Made by a program: the position numbers and the translations under genes. From positions 620,001-684,000 of the forward strand of contig NZ_BLIN01000003.1 in assembly GCF_009811555.1 (NCBI RefSeq): DNA of 64,000 bases, read 5' to 3'. The number at the start of each line of letters is the position of its first letter. Position 1 is the stretch's first letter. The DNA comes from Streptomyces caniferus (GTDB lineage Bacteria; Actinomycetota; Actinomycetes; Streptomycetales; Streptomycetaceae). Positions 8,245 through 17,383 of the stretch are shown piece after piece. The notes under the pieces are model-generated. The model was given only the letters and a program-made list of their open reading frames with translations, did no database searches and was not told where the DNA came from.

Positions 8245-10334
8245 ACCGGCAACCGTCCCCCGTCCCGCGCCGCCGTGTGCTGCTGGCCGGGGCGGGCACC
8301 GCGGCCGCCCTGCTCGGTCCGTCCCTCGGGGGCGGCGCGGCGGTGGCGGCCGACCGGGCCCGGGCCGGCGCCGCGGACCCCCTGCAGCCGTACGCGTCGT
8401 ACTGGTTCCCCGATTCGCTGCCGGCGGGCACGCCCGGGGAGGGCATCACCTGGCGGAGCCTGGCCGCCTGGGCTCCCGAGCACGACCGGGATCTGGCGTT
8501 CAACACGGCGACGGTGCCGCTCGCCGAGCGGTTCACCCCGGTCCCGGCGAACACCACGGCCCGCGCGGGCCAGGCCCGGATCAGCGCCCTGGCGGCCTTC
8601 GACCACACCGCGGGCAACCCGTCGCAGGGCTCGGCGACCGCGGACTACTACGCACCGACCCACTGGGCCTACCTCGACGAGCTGGTCTTCTGGGGCGGCT
8701 CCTCCGGCGAGGGCCTGATCCTGGCGCCCAACGCGCCGGTCGTCGATGCCGCGCACCGTCATGGCGTCCCCGTACTGGGCACGGTCTTCCTCCCGCCGGT
8801 CGCCTACGGCGGGCAGCTGCGCTGGACCCGCGATCTGGTGCGGAAGGATGCGGCGGGGCGCTTCCCGCTCGCCGCGAAGCTGGTGCAGGTCGCGACGGTG
8901 TATGGCTTCGACGGCTGGTTCCTCAACGCGGAGACCGGCGGCGGTGACTCCGCGCTGGCCGCCGACATGCAGGCGTTCCTGCGGGCGCTGCGCGCAGCGG
9001 GCGCCGGGCACGGCCTGCGGATCACGTGGTACGACGCCATGAACCGGACCGGGCAGGTCGGCTGGCAGGGTGCGCTCGACGAGCTCAACCGGCCGTTCTT
9101 CCAGGACGCCGCCGGGCCGGTCGCCGACTCCCTGTTCGTGGACTTCCGGTGGAGCGCCGGGCGGCTGGCGGACTCCGGGCGGCTGGCGGAGCAACTGGGC
9201 CGCAGCCGCTACGAGTTGTGGGCCGGGGTGGATGTCGAAGCCGCGGGCTGGGACAGCGACACGGACTGGGACGCCATCGTCCCGGCCGACCGCGATCATG
9301 TCGTCTCGTACGGCTTCTACCGGCCGGAGTGGACCCTCGGCCATCTGCCGGAGGGGCGTACCCCCGGCGAGTTCCATGCCGCCGACGACCGGTTCTGGTC
9401 CGGTGAGGGCCTCGATCCGACCCGGCCCGGCGGCACCGGCAGCGGATGGCGGGCACCGGCCACCGCCGTCGCCGACCGTTCGACACTCACCACGCTGCCC
9501 TTCGCCACCACCTTCAACACCGGCCACGGTCTGCGCTGGTACGAGGACGGCGCGGCCACCTCCGCCACCCCCTGGAACCACCTCGGCCTGCAGGACCGGC
9601 TGCCGCCGAGACGGTGGGCGGTCCGCACCGAGGGGCCACGCCCCGACGTGTCCCTGGACTTCGCCGACGCCTGGCGCGGCGGCAGCAGCCTGCTGGTTCG
9701 GGGCGCTCTCGACGCCCCCGCCACCCTGGAGCTGTTCTCCGCCCGGCTGCCGACGGGCGCCGCCTCGGTGCTCGACCTCACCCATCGGCTCGACCCGGCC
9801 TCGGGGCCGGTGACCGTCGAGGTGGCCCTCGCGCTGCGCGAGGCCCCCGCGCCCGGCGAGCCCGCCCCGTACGCGTATCTCCCGGCCGGGACCCTGGAGC
9901 CGGGCGCCGGCTGGCGCACCACCTCCCTGCGCCTCGGCTCCCTCGGCCCGGGGACCCTGCACGCCCTGGGGGTACGGCTGACCGGCCGCGGGGGCACCGC
10001 GGTGGCCTGGCGGCTGGGGGCGCTCGCCGTCCGCGAGACCACCGCGTCCCCCGCCGCCCCCAGTGGGCTGCAGGTCATCGGCAGCGCCACGACGGACGGG
10101 GCGACCGCCGTACGGCTGAGCTGGCGGCGCGCCCCGGGCCCGGTGCGCCACTACGAGCTGTACCGCCGCTTCCCGGACGGACGGCGGGAGTTCCTCGGCG
10201 GTACCTGCGGTACCGCCTTCTACGCGTCGGGCCTGCGCCGTGCGGCGAAGGAGCCGTCCGCATGCCTCGAAGTGCGCGCCGTGCACGAACTGTTCACCGT
10301 CTCGAAGCCGTCGCGGACCCGGCTGCCCTGGTAA
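8241..10334 (+). CDS. Secreted endo-beta-N-acetylglucosaminidase, GH85
   Basis: This 697-residue protein starts at the ATG at 8241, with GGAGGAG upstream. A twin-arginine signal is present (PRRRVLLAGAGTAAALLG, then AAVAA), so it is exported folded. The GH85 catalytic domain is recognised by YASYWFPDSLPAGTPGEGITWRS, VPVLGTVFLPP and VYGFDGWFLNAETGGG. In the last of these, Asn229 and Glu231 form the N-x-E pair that does substrate-assisted cleavage between the two core GlcNAc residues of N-glycans. The C-terminal 100 residues look like a fibronectin-type-III-like module (PVRHYELYRRFPDGRREFLGG). It releases high-mannose glycans from glycoproteins outside the cell and so feeds the transporter. Translation is coupled to the preceding gene. 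Confidence 0.92.
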   Translation: MNRQPSPVPRRRVLLAGAGTAAALLGPSLGGGAAVAADRARAGAADPLQPYASYWFPDSLPAGTPGEGITWRSLAAWAPEHDRDLAFNTATVPLAERFTPVPANTTARAGQARISALAAFDHTAGNPSQGSATADYYAPTHWAYLDELVFWGGSSGEGLILAPNAPVVDAAHRHGVPVLGTVFLPPVAYGGQLRWTRDLVRKDAAGRFPLAAKLVQVATVYGFDGWFLNAETGGGDSALAADMQAFLRALRAAGAGHGLRITWYDAMNRTGQVGWQGALDELNRPFFQDAAGPVADSLFVDFRWSAGRLADSGRLAEQLGRSRYELWAGVDVEAAGWDSDTDWDAIVPADRDHVVSYGFYRPEWTLGHLPEGRTPGEFHAADDRFWSGEGLDPTRPGGTGSGWRAPATAVADRSTLTTLPFATTFNTGHGLRWYEDGAATSATPWNHLGLQDRLPPRRWAVRTEGPRPDVSLDFADAWRGGSSLLVRGALDAPATLELFSARLPTGAASVLDLTHRLDPASGPVTVEVALALREAPAPGEPAPYAYLPAGTLEPGAGWRTTSLRLGSLGPGTLHALGVRLTGRGGTAVAWRLGALAVRETTASPAAPSGLQVIGSATTDGATAVRLSWRRAPGPVRHYELYRRFPDGRREFLGGTCGTAFYASGLRRAAKEPSACLEVRAVHELFTVSKPSRTRLPW

Positions 10335-10392
10335 GCCCTGACGGTCACCGATCCGCCGCCGCCCGCACCCTCAACGCCGGGGAGTCCTCCTC

Positions 10393-13300
10393 ATGCATGA
10401 CGACCGCGCACTGATCGAAGCCCGCCTCGACCGCGTCCTGAACGAGCGCATCCGGCCCGCGCTGTACCCGGAATCGGTTCCCCTCCAGGTCGCGGCGTGG
10501 GTCGCACCGGACATCGGGGCCTCCCCCGCTCACACGGAGTCGAACGCCCGGGGAACGGCATCGGTGGCCGAGGGCCTGGACGCGGCCCATACGCCGGTGG
10601 CGGTGGGCGATGCCTGGGGCGCCCCCTGGGGCACGACGTGGTTCAAGGTCCACGGGGAGGTGCCGCCGGAATGGGCGGGCCGCACCGTGGAGGCAGTGCT
10701 CGACCTGGGCTTCGACGAGCGGATGCCGGGCTTCCAGTGCGAGGCGCTGGTCCACCTGCCCGACGGCACCCCGGTCAAGGCGATCAATCCGCGCAATCAG
10801 TGGGTCCGCGTGGGCGCGCCGGTACGCGGCGGTGAGCGCGTCGAGTGGCACCTGGAGGCCGCGTCCAACCCCGTCATCCTCGATGTCCACCCCTTCCGGC
10901 CCACCCCGTTGGGCGACCCGGAAACGGCGGGCAGCACGCCGCAGTACCGGCTGGCGCGGATGGATCTGGCCGTGTTCGACACCGAGGTGTGGGAGCTGAT
11001 CCAGGATCTCGAGGTGCTGGGCGAGCTCATGCGGGAGCTCGCGGTGGACAGTCCGCGCCGCTGGGAGCTGCTGCGGGCGGTGGGCCGGTCGCTGGACGCG
11101 GTGGATCTGCAGGACGTCAACGGGACGGCGGTGGCGGCCCGTGCGGAGCTGCGGAGCGTGCTGGCGGCGCCGGCCGGTGCCTCCGCGCACCGCATCAGCG
11201 CGGTGGGGCATGCGCACATCGATTCGGCGTGGCTGTGGCCGCTGCGCGAGACGGTACGGAAGGTGGCCCGTACGGCGTCCAACATGACGGCGTTGCTGGC
11301 GGACGAGCCGGAGTTCGTGTTCGCCATGTCGCAGGCGCAGCAGTACGCCTGGATCAAGGAGCACCGGCCCGAGGTCTACGCCAAGGTCAAGAAGGCGGTC
11401 GCGGAGGGGCGGTTCGTTCCGGCGGGCGGCATGTGGGTGGAGTCGGACACCAATATGCCCGGCTCGGAGGCCATGGCGCGGCAGTTCGTGCACGGGAAGC
11501 GGTTCTTCCTGGAGGAGTTCGGCATCGAGAACGAGGAGGCGTGGCTGCCGGACACCTTCGGTTTCGCCGCGGGGCTGCCGCAGATCATCAAGGCGGCGGG
11601 GTCGAAATGGCTGCTGACGCAGAAGATCTCCTGGAGCCGGACCAATGCGTTTCCGCATCACACCTTCCGCTGGGAGGGCATCGACGGCACCCGGATCTTC
11701 ACCCACTTCCCGCCGGTGGACACCTACAACTGCCAGATGGCGGGCAGCGAAATCGCCCATGCGGCACGGAACTTCAAGGACAAGGGGGTGGCCAGTCGCT
11801 CGCTCGCCCCGACCGGCTGGGGCGACGGCGGCGGTGGCACCACCCGCGAGATGATCGCCAAGGCCCGCAGACTGCGTGACCTGGACGGTTCGGCGACGGT
11901 GGAGTGGGAGAAGCCCGCCGACTTCTTCGCGAAGGCCGAGGCGGAGTACCCCCGGGCGCCGGTGTGGGTGGGCGAGCTCTATCTGGAGCTGCACCGTGCG
12001 ACCCTCACCAGCCAGGCCAGGACCAAGCACGGCAACCGGCGCAGCGAACACCTGCTGCGGGAGGCCGAACTCTGGTCGGCCACCGCGGCCGTACGGGCTC
12101 ACCACCCCTACCCCTACGCCGCGTTGGACCGCCTCTGGAAGACGGTGCTGCTCCACCAGTTCCATGACATCCTGCCCGGTTCCTCCATCGCGTGGGTGCA
12201 CCGCGAGGCGGCGAGGACGTATGCGGCGGTCGCCGCCGAGCTGGAGGACATCATCGCCTCCGCGGTGGCCGCGCTGGCCGGCCCGGGAGCCACCGAGCTG
12301 GTGGTGAACTCCGCGCCGCACGCCCGGGGCGGAGTCGCCGCCGGAGCCGTGGCGGCCCCCTCGGTGGGCGAGGGGAGCGAGGTGGCGGCGGCGCCGCGCG
12401 GGGACGGCGGCTTCACCCTCACCAATGATCTGCTGCGGGTGGAGATCGACGGCCGCGGCCTGGTGGTCTCCGCGTACGACCGGGTCGCCGAACGCGAGGC
12501 CGTCGCGCCCGGCGGGGCGGCGAATCTGCTGCAGATCCACCCGGACTTCCCCAACATGTGGGACGCCTGGGACGTGGACGCCTTCTACCGCAACGTGGTC
12601 ACCGATCTGACCGAGGCGGACGAGGTGGTGCTCGGCGAGGTGTCCGGGGAGGCCGCCACGGTGCGCGTCACCCGTACGTTCGGCGGCTCCCGGGTGGTGC
12701 AGTCGCTGACGCTGGAGCGCGGGCAGCGGCGGCTGGACATCGACACCGAGGTCGACTGGCACGAGACCGAGAAGTTCCTCAAGGCCGCCTTCCCGCTGGA
12801 CCTGCACGCCGAACGCTACGCCGCGGAGACCCAGTTCGGACATCTGTACCGGCCGACCCACACCAACACCACCTGGGAGGCCGCCAAGTTCGAGGCCTGC
12901 GCGCACCGGTTCGTCCACCTCGAAGAGCCGGGCTGGGGCGTGGCCCTGGTCAATGACGCGACCTACGGCCATGACGTCACCCGTACCGTCCGGGAGGACG
13001 GCGACCGTGGCACCACCACGACCGTCCGGCTCTCCCTGCTGCGGGCCCCTCGGTTCCCCGATCCGGAGACCGACCAGGGCCTGCACCGCTTCCGCCATGC
13101 GCTCGTCCCCGGCGCCGCCCTCGGCGACGCGGTGCGCGAGGGCCATCGCCTCAACCTGCCCGAGCGCCGGACCGCCGGTGGCGGGGCGGTCGCACCTCTG
13201 GTCACGGTCGACAACGACGCGGTGGTGGTCACCGCAGTCAAGCTCGCCGACGATTCGAGCGGCGATGTGATCGTCCGCCTCCACGAGGCGCACGGCGGGC

Positions 13301-13476
13301 GGGCCACGGCCACCCTGACCACCGGCTTCGAGCCGGCCGGCGCCACGGCCACCGATCTGCTGGAGCGCCCCGTCGACGACGGTCCGGTGCTCGTACGGCA
13401 GGGGAACACGGTCCGGATGCGGCTCCGCCCGTTCCAGATCGTGACCGTGCGGCTGCCCCGGGCAGCGGGCCGGTAG
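10393..13476 (+). CDS. Alpha-mannosidase, GH38
   Basis: This 1027-residue protein is full length for the family. GH38 signatures are clear: GHAHIDSAWLWPLRE with the zinc-site residues His273 and Asp277, MWVESDTNMPGSEAMARQ, LPDTFGFAAGLPQI with the nucleophile Asp387, and HQFHDILPGSSIAWVHREA for the second metal-binding region. The C-terminal beta-rich domains (HLYRPTHTNTTWEAAKFEAC, RFRHALVPGA) are typical. No signal peptide is visible, so it should act in the cytoplasm, trimming alpha-linked mannose from imported glycans. It starts at the ATG at 10393 after GGGGAGTCC and lies 58 bp after the GH85 gene. It is the last gene of the operon, followed by a strong hairpin. Confidence 0.94.
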   Translation: MHDDRALIEARLDRVLNERIRPALYPESVPLQVAAWVAPDIGASPAHTESNARGTASVAEGLDAAHTPVAVGDAWGAPWGTTWFKVHGEVPPEWAGRTVEAVLDLGFDERMPGFQCEALVHLPDGTPVKAINPRNQWVRVGAPVRGGERVEWHLEAASNPVILDVHPFRPTPLGDPETAGSTPQYRLARMDLAVFDTEVWELIQDLEVLGELMRELAVDSPRRWELLRAVGRSLDAVDLQDVNGTAVAARAELRSVLAAPAGASAHRISAVGHAHIDSAWLWPLRETVRKVARTASNMTALLADEPEFVFAMSQAQQYAWIKEHRPEVYAKVKKAVAEGRFVPAGGMWVESDTNMPGSEAMARQFVHGKRFFLEEFGIENEEAWLPDTFGFAAGLPQIIKAAGSKWLLTQKISWSRTNAFPHHTFRWEGIDGTRIFTHFPPVDTYNCQMAGSEIAHAARNFKDKGVASRSLAPTGWGDGGGGTTREMIAKARRLRDLDGSATVEWEKPADFFAKAEAEYPRAPVWVGELYLELHRATLTSQARTKHGNRRSEHLLREAELWSATAAVRAHHPYPYAALDRLWKTVLLHQFHDILPGSSIAWVHREAARTYAAVAAELEDIIASAVAALAGPGATELVVNSAPHARGGVAAGAVAAPSVGEGSEVAAAPRGDGGFTLTNDLLRVEIDGRGLVVSAYDRVAEREAVAPGGAANLLQIHPDFPNMWDAWDVDAFYRNVVTDLTEADEVVLGEVSGEAATVRVTRTFGGSRVVQSLTLERGQRRLDIDTEVDWHETEKFLKAAFPLDLHAERYAAETQFGHLYRPTHTNTTWEAAKFEACAHRFVHLEEPGWGVALVNDATYGHDVTRTVREDGDRGTTTTVRLSLLRAPRFPDPETDQGLHRFRHALVPGAALGDAVREGHRLNLPERRTAGGGAVAPLVTVDNDAVVVTAVKLADDSSGDVIVRLHEAHGGRATATLTTGFEPAGATATDLLERPVDDGPVLVRQGNTVRMRLRPFQIVTVRLPRAAGR

Positions 13477-13494
13477 CAGCCGGGTACGGCGGAC

Positions 13495-13521
13495 GCCCGG
13501 GGCGTGGTCTACGCCCCGGGC
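13495..13521. terminator. Bidirectional hairpin between convergent genes
   Basis: An 11-bp perfect stem (GCCCGGGGCGT at 13495-13505 and its complement at 13511-13521) encloses a 5-nt loop. It lies 18 bp after the mannosidase stop, and the stop of the convergent small gene falls in the loop, so one hairpin could end both transcripts. Confidence 0.75.
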
Positions 13522-13796
13522 CCGCGCGGGCGCGACCGGGCGTCACGGCAGGTGTCGCGCCGCAGCTCCTGGCGCCGCTCGCGCCCGGCACCCCGGTCAC
13601 GGCCCGGTGGACGGCCGTACGCCGCCTCATGGTCCGGATCGCGGCCCGGGTCCAGGCCCAGCATGTCCATCAACAGCGACAGGTCGTCCGCGTCCCGCGC
13701 ACGGCCGGCCAGCGCCTTCCTGGCGAGCCGCCGTTCCTCGTCACACGGCACGGCGCACGGTCCGGGCTCCTCGGCATTGCGGTGTTCATCGCTCAC
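13509..13796 (-). CDS. Small hypothetical protein, 95 aa
   Basis: I do not recognise a named family. The protein starts at the GTG at 13796 and has an acidic, cysteine-bearing N-terminus (NAEEPGPCAVPCDEERR) and a short helical core (ARDADDLSLLMDMLGLDPG). The tail is Arg-rich and disordered-looking. The core resembles short conserved Streptomyces proteins with a DDLxLLxDMLGL segment (impression from memory only). No membrane segment or signal is visible. It is convergent with the mannosidase gene and monocistronic. Confidence 0.5.
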   Translation of the reverse strand: MSDEHRNAEEPGPCAVPCDEERRLARKALAGRARDADDLSLLMDMLGLDPGRDPDHEAAYGRPPGRDRGAGRERRQELRRDTCRDARSRPRGPGA

Positions 13797-14014
13797 CGCT
13801 GCATTCTCGGCCGGACCGCACGGCCGTGCCCGTCGAGCGCGTCACGGGCGGCCCGAGGGCAACCACCGTGGACGCACTGCTCCATATGGGTGAACCGAGG
13901 AGCGAACCCAGTGGTGATCCGAGCCCGCACAACGACCCAGGGCAAGGGAACCTCCGCGGCACGTTTTCCCTCTTTATGGGCACTTGCACTTGATCATCCA
14001 GTCGCGGAGTCCCC

Positions 14015-15040
14015 TTGAAACGCCTCTCTGCCGTCGCGTTCGCGGCCGCCCTCGTCACCGCCTGCGCACTGCTCACCGGCTGCTCGGAGACCGGAAACCC
14101 GGTCGACTTCAACGCCGGTGCCGAGAACAACGGCGCCGCGCGGGTCGGGCCCGTCGACGACGACACCCTCCTGCCGACCGGCCCCAAGAACGACTTCCGG
14201 ATCACCCGGACCCTGGACGACGGCACCCATATAGCGCGGACGACGCTGAAGGGCCCGAAATCCGGTGTCACCGGAAGCGTCTGGGTCTGGGCGCCGAAGG
14301 AGTACCGCGACCCGAAATACGCCAAGAGCGGATTTCCCGTGCTGATAGCCCTGCCGGGTGGCCTGGGCAGCCCCGCGGAGCCCGGCGGTGTCACGAATTA
14401 CTGGGTGGGCGGCGATATCGAGCTGCAGGAGAACCTCACCCGGTGGACCGCGGAGGGCAAGAGCCTGCCGTTCCTCGTGGTGATGCCGATGCTCAACCCG
14501 GACACCCGGTACCACGACGCCAGCGACATACCCGGCCGGCAGAAGATGGGGACCTGGCTGACCGACGACGTCGTCCAATTGACCAAGGCCAATTTCCGTA
14601 CGTTCAAGTCCCGCGACGGCTGGGCCTTCATGGGGTCCTCCTCAGGAGGCTTCGCCGGGCTGAAGTCCGTGCTGAAACATCCGGAGAAGTTCAAGGCGGC
14701 GATAGCCAGCGGCCCGGACATGGCGCCGGATTCGCCCTTGTGGGCGGGGCACCGGGCAGAGAAGGAAGCCAACGATCCGGAAAGGCTCGCCCGGCGGCTG
14801 CTGCGGAAGGGCGGCCCGGACGTCTACCTCGCCTTCCAGGCCGGCACCAGGGAATCCACCGCCGTCAAGGCCCCCATCGAGCGGTTCCGCCGGCTCTACG
14901 GCAAGGGTCCGATCCACACCGCCCTCCAGCTGATCCCCGGTGGCCGGCACAACGCCTGGGACTACCAGAAGGGCATGGCCGCCGGTTCGATCAAGTTCAT
15001 CAGCGACCACATGAAGGCACCGGTACCGAGCGGCTCGTGA
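14015..15040 (+). CDS. Secreted lipoprotein esterase, alpha/beta-hydrolase (esterase D/PF00756-like)
   Basis: This 341-residue protein starts at TTG 14015 after GGAGT. The lipoprotein signal is KRLSAVAFAAALVTACALL with lipobox LTGC (Cys23 lipidated). The hydrolase core carries PVLIALPGGLG (oxyanion strand) and the nucleophile elbow GWAFMGSSSGGFAGLKS, followed by IASGPDMAPD. The catalytic histidine is probably in LIPGGRHNAWDYQKG. The fold is the S-formylglutathione-hydrolase/antigen-85-type esterase group. It would act at the outer membrane face; the natural ester substrate is unknown. It is monocistronic, preceded by a 218-bp gap in which I see no convincing gene. Confidence 0.85.
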   Translation: MKRLSAVAFAAALVTACALLTGCSETGNPVDFNAGAENNGAARVGPVDDDTLLPTGPKNDFRITRTLDDGTHIARTTLKGPKSGVTGSVWVWAPKEYRDPKYAKSGFPVLIALPGGLGSPAEPGGVTNYWVGGDIELQENLTRWTAEGKSLPFLVVMPMLNPDTRYHDASDIPGRQKMGTWLTDDVVQLTKANFRTFKSRDGWAFMGSSSGGFAGLKSVLKHPEKFKAAIASGPDMAPDSPLWAGHRAEKEANDPERLARRLLRKGGPDVYLAFQAGTRESTAVKAPIERFRRLYGKGPIHTALQLIPGGRHNAWDYQKGMAAGSIKFISDHMKAPVPSGS

Positions 15041-15155
15041 ACCGTGCGCCACGGCGGTCCCGGGCGCCCCGGCGGTGACCCGGCGCGCAGATGCAGATCA
15101 CCTGGCAGGGGGTGATGCTGGAGTCGTGGGGGGACCGTGGTGAGGAGGACCACTC

Positions 15156-15347
15156 ATGTCCATGATGGACAAGATCAAGAGCATGCTGAAGGGCCACGAA
15201 AGCCAGACGGACAAGGGCATCGACAAGACCGGCGACATGGTCGACGACAAGACCCAGGGCAAGTACAAGGGCCAGGTCGACACCGCGCAGGACAAGATGC
15301 GGGACCAGTTCGGCGGGCAGGGCCAGGACCGGCCGCCGCAGCCCTGA
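15156..15347 (+). CDS. MT0933-like (Rv0909-type) antitoxin-family small protein
   Basis: This 63-residue, highly charged protein starts at ATG 15156 after a strong GAGGAGG. The pattern MDKIKSMLKGHE followed by DKTGDMVDDKTQGKYKGQVD matches the actinobacterial MT0933 antitoxin family (PF14013). It resembles CsbD-like stress proteins in composition. No toxin gene is adjacent: the neighbours are the esterase and, convergently, a cold-shock gene. In Streptomyces it is therefore more likely a free-standing stress protein than half of a toxin-antitoxin pair (inference). Confidence 0.8.
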   Translation: MSMMDKIKSMLKGHESQTDKGIDKTGDMVDDKTQGKYKGQVDTAQDKMRDQFGGQGQDRPPQP

Positions 15348-15500
15348 GCCGGCGGCTCCTCGGCGGAGGTCCGTCCGCCCGCACGGGCCGGCGGCCCTTT
15401 GCCGCCGCCTGCGGCCGACCGGGTGAGGCGTACGGCGCGCTCCACGCGCGGGCGCCCGCCCCCGGGCCGGGAACGGGCGCCTAGGGCGAGTCCGCCGGGC

Positions 15501-15704
15501 CTACGCCAGACGGATCTTCTCCGCCTGGGGGCCCTTGTGCCCCTGGGTGACCTCGAAGGTCACCTTCTGGCCCTCCTGCAGCTCGCGGAAGCCCGTGGCA
15601 TCGATGTTGGAGTAGTGCGCGAAGACGTCGGCACCGCCGCCGTCCTGCGCGATAAAGCCGAAGCCCTTCTCCGAGTTGAACCATTTCACCGTGCCGGACG
15701 CCAT
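15501..15704 (-). CDS. Cold-shock domain protein (CspA family)
   Basis: This 67-residue single cold-shock domain is complete and of standard length. The nucleic-acid-binding motifs are RNP1 [10 protein letters not shown] and RNP2 DVFAHYSNI, with the usual VKWFNSEKG start. It binds single-stranded RNA/DNA as an RNA chaperone or antiterminator. It starts at ATG 15704, after GGAGAC. The gap of about 290 bp upstream would hold a long 5' leader, as is common for csp genes. It is transcribed alone. Confidence 0.97.
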   Translation of the reverse strand: MASGTVKWFNSEKGFGFIAQDGGGADVFAHYSNIDATGFRELQEGQKVTFEVTQGHKGPQAEKIRLA

Positions 15705-15996
15705 TTCCGTCTCCTTCGTTCAAGGGGCTCGAATCGGGTTCCGCGTGCTGCGGACCCCGGAGGTGATCGCCCTGGTCCGGAGACGCGCTACACAGCAAGG
15801 ACGCCCGTGAATGCGACACGGGCGCCCGGCACTTCGGAACCACGACAGCTGATCAGGACGCTACACCGAGCAACGCCCGGCAGGCCGCACAACCGTGACG
15901 GACGCGTCGCCCTTCACCGGGCAAGGCCATCGTGCGTCCTCCGTATCCCTGACCGATCGGATGGATGTACGACGGCCGGCGGCCCGGGGCACGGCC

Positions 15997-17244
15997 TCAG
16001 TCGGACTCCCCGCCCGCGCTCGCCTGCGGTCTGCGACGGCGCCGCCACAGACCGGTACCGAGCGCCGCGAGGCCGATGACCCCGACGCCTCCCGCGGCGG
16101 ACAGCAGCCACCAGTACCGCGCGGGCGCGTCGGTGTCCGGCCGCGCGGCGATCGCCGTCCTGTGCAGCGGCACGGCGGCCCGCGGCCGGTGGACGGCGGG
16201 CTGCGCCACGCCGCTGCCGCGGTCGTGCGCGAGGGCGGGCAGCACGCCGACGGCCGCGGCCCGGGGAGCCGCCTCGAATCCCCAGTCCAGCAGGGCGCGG
16301 GTCTCCTCGTAGACGGCGTTGCGGCTGCCGGACTGCGGGTTCATCACGGTGACCAGCAGCGTCCGGCCGTCGCGCCGGGCGGCGGCGATCAGGGTGTTGC
16401 CCGCGTGGGTCGTATAGCCGTTCTTCACCCCGATCAGGCCGTCGTACGGCTTGACGCCGTGCGAACCGACCAGCAGCCGGTTGGTGTTCTCGATGCCGAA
16501 CGCGTCCGGGCCGCCTTCCTCCGGCAGCTCCGCATGCTTCGTCGAGGCGAACTCGGCGAAGTCGGGGTCCGCGAGACCGGCCCGGCCGAAGAGCGTCAGG
16601 TCGTAGGCGGACGAGAACTGGCCCGGCGTGTCGAACCCGTCGGCGGATTCCACCGTGGTGTCGCGGGCGCCGAGGCGCCGCGCCGTCTCCTGCATGTCGT
16701 CGATGGTCTTGCCCCAGCCGCCGTTCATGCCGGCCAGGGTGTGGACCGCATCGCTGCCCGAGCGGAGGAAGACGCCGTGCCACAGGTCCGCGACACGGTA
16801 CGGAAGGTCTTCCTTGAGCCCGGCGAGCGAGCTGCCCGACTCGATACCGCCCAGGTCCTCGAGGGAGACGGTGTGCACCTCCGCCGGGGAGAACTTCGGC
16901 AGCACCGTCACGGCGAAGAGCGCCTTGAGGGTGCTGGCGGGCGGCAGCGGCCGGTGGGCATCCTTGGCCGCGAGGACCTTGCCGCTCGCCATGTCGGTCA
17001 CCATCCACGACAGGGCGGAGACGTCCGGGGGCTCCGGCACGTCCGGTCCGGGAAGGAACTGCACTCCCCGGTCGTCCAGCCGGCTGGGGGTGTGCACCGG
17101 GTGGGTCACGTGCGCGGCGGCCCGCAGGTCGTCGATGCCATTGGGGCCATCGGCGGCCGCCCGGCCGGGCACGGCCAGCAGGCTCACGGCACAAAAGGTG
17201 GCTGCGGTAACGACTCTGACGGAGGCCCAACTCGCGCTCGACAT
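15997..17244 (-). CDS. D-alanyl-D-alanine carboxypeptidase (PBP, peptidase S11), membrane-anchored
   Basis: This roughly 415-residue protein starts at ATG 17244; an in-frame GTG at 17253 is the alternative. A signal peptide (VVTAATFCAVSLLAVPGRAAA) is followed by the S11 transpeptidase domain, with the SxxK motif in PPASTLKALFA and the KTG-equivalent in GVKNGYTTHAGNTL. The SxN position reads SGSDAVHTLAG, that is SGS where the family normally has SGN. A C-terminal membrane anchor (WWLLSAAGGVGVIGLAALGTGLW) is capped by an Arg-rich tail. It should trim the terminal D-Ala of peptidoglycan at the outer membrane surface. The SxN substitution may lower activity. Confidence 0.88.
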   Translation of the reverse strand: MSSASWASVRVVTAATFCAVSLLAVPGRAAADGPNGIDDLRAAAHVTHPVHTPSRLDDRGVQFLPGPDVPEPPDVSALSWMVTDMASGKVLAAKDAHRPLPPASTLKALFAVTVLPKFSPAEVHTVSLEDLGGIESGSSLAGLKEDLPYRVADLWHGVFLRSGSDAVHTLAGMNGGWGKTIDDMQETARRLGARDTTVESADGFDTPGQFSSAYDLTLFGRAGLADPDFAEFASTKHAELPEEGGPDAFGIENTNRLLVGSHGVKPYDGLIGVKNGYTTHAGNTLIAAARRDGRTLLVTVMNPQSGSRNAVYEETRALLDWGFEAAPRAAAVGVLPALAHDRGSGVAQPAVHRPRAAVPLHRTAIAARPDTDAPARYWWLLSAAGGVGVIGLAALGTGLWRRRRRPQASAGGESD

Positions 17245-17330
17245 GTGGCCCACGCTAAAAACGACCTCGGCCGCGCGCTGGCTGGCCTACGCCATCCGAT
17301 GTGCGGGCGCCCGACTGCCGTACACGCCAC

Positions 17331-17362
17331 GCCGGGGCGGGCGGAAGAACCGCCCGGCCCCG
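17331..17362 (-). terminator. Terminator hairpin of the endonuclease I gene
   Basis: The stem CCGGGGCGGGCGG (17331-17343) pairs with CCGCCCGGCCCCGG (17349-17362) across an AAGAA loop with one bulged G. It lies 22 bp beyond the endonuclease stop on the minus strand. Confidence 0.6.
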
Positions 17363-17383
17363 GCCCGGCCGACCGGATGCGGT

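Noticed and set aside
7665..10286. 873-codon open frame on the minus strand
   Set aside because: It is antisense to the GH5-like/GH85 genes, has no family motif and a Gln/Arg/Gly-rich composition typical of the shadow frame in GC-rich DNA.
10345..13293. 982-codon open frame on the minus strand
   Set aside because: Antisense shadow of the GH38 alpha-mannosidase, whose catalytic motifs are all intact on the plus strand.
13887..13993. 35-codon plus-strand ORF (MGEPRSEPSGDPS...) before the esterase gene
   Set aside because: No ribosome site, proline/serine-rich with no recognisable pattern, and it ends inside the esterase promoter region; not supportable.
15156..15347. Toxin-antitoxin module
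   Set aside because: Only the MT0933-like small protein is present; no toxin-like gene is adjacent on either strand.
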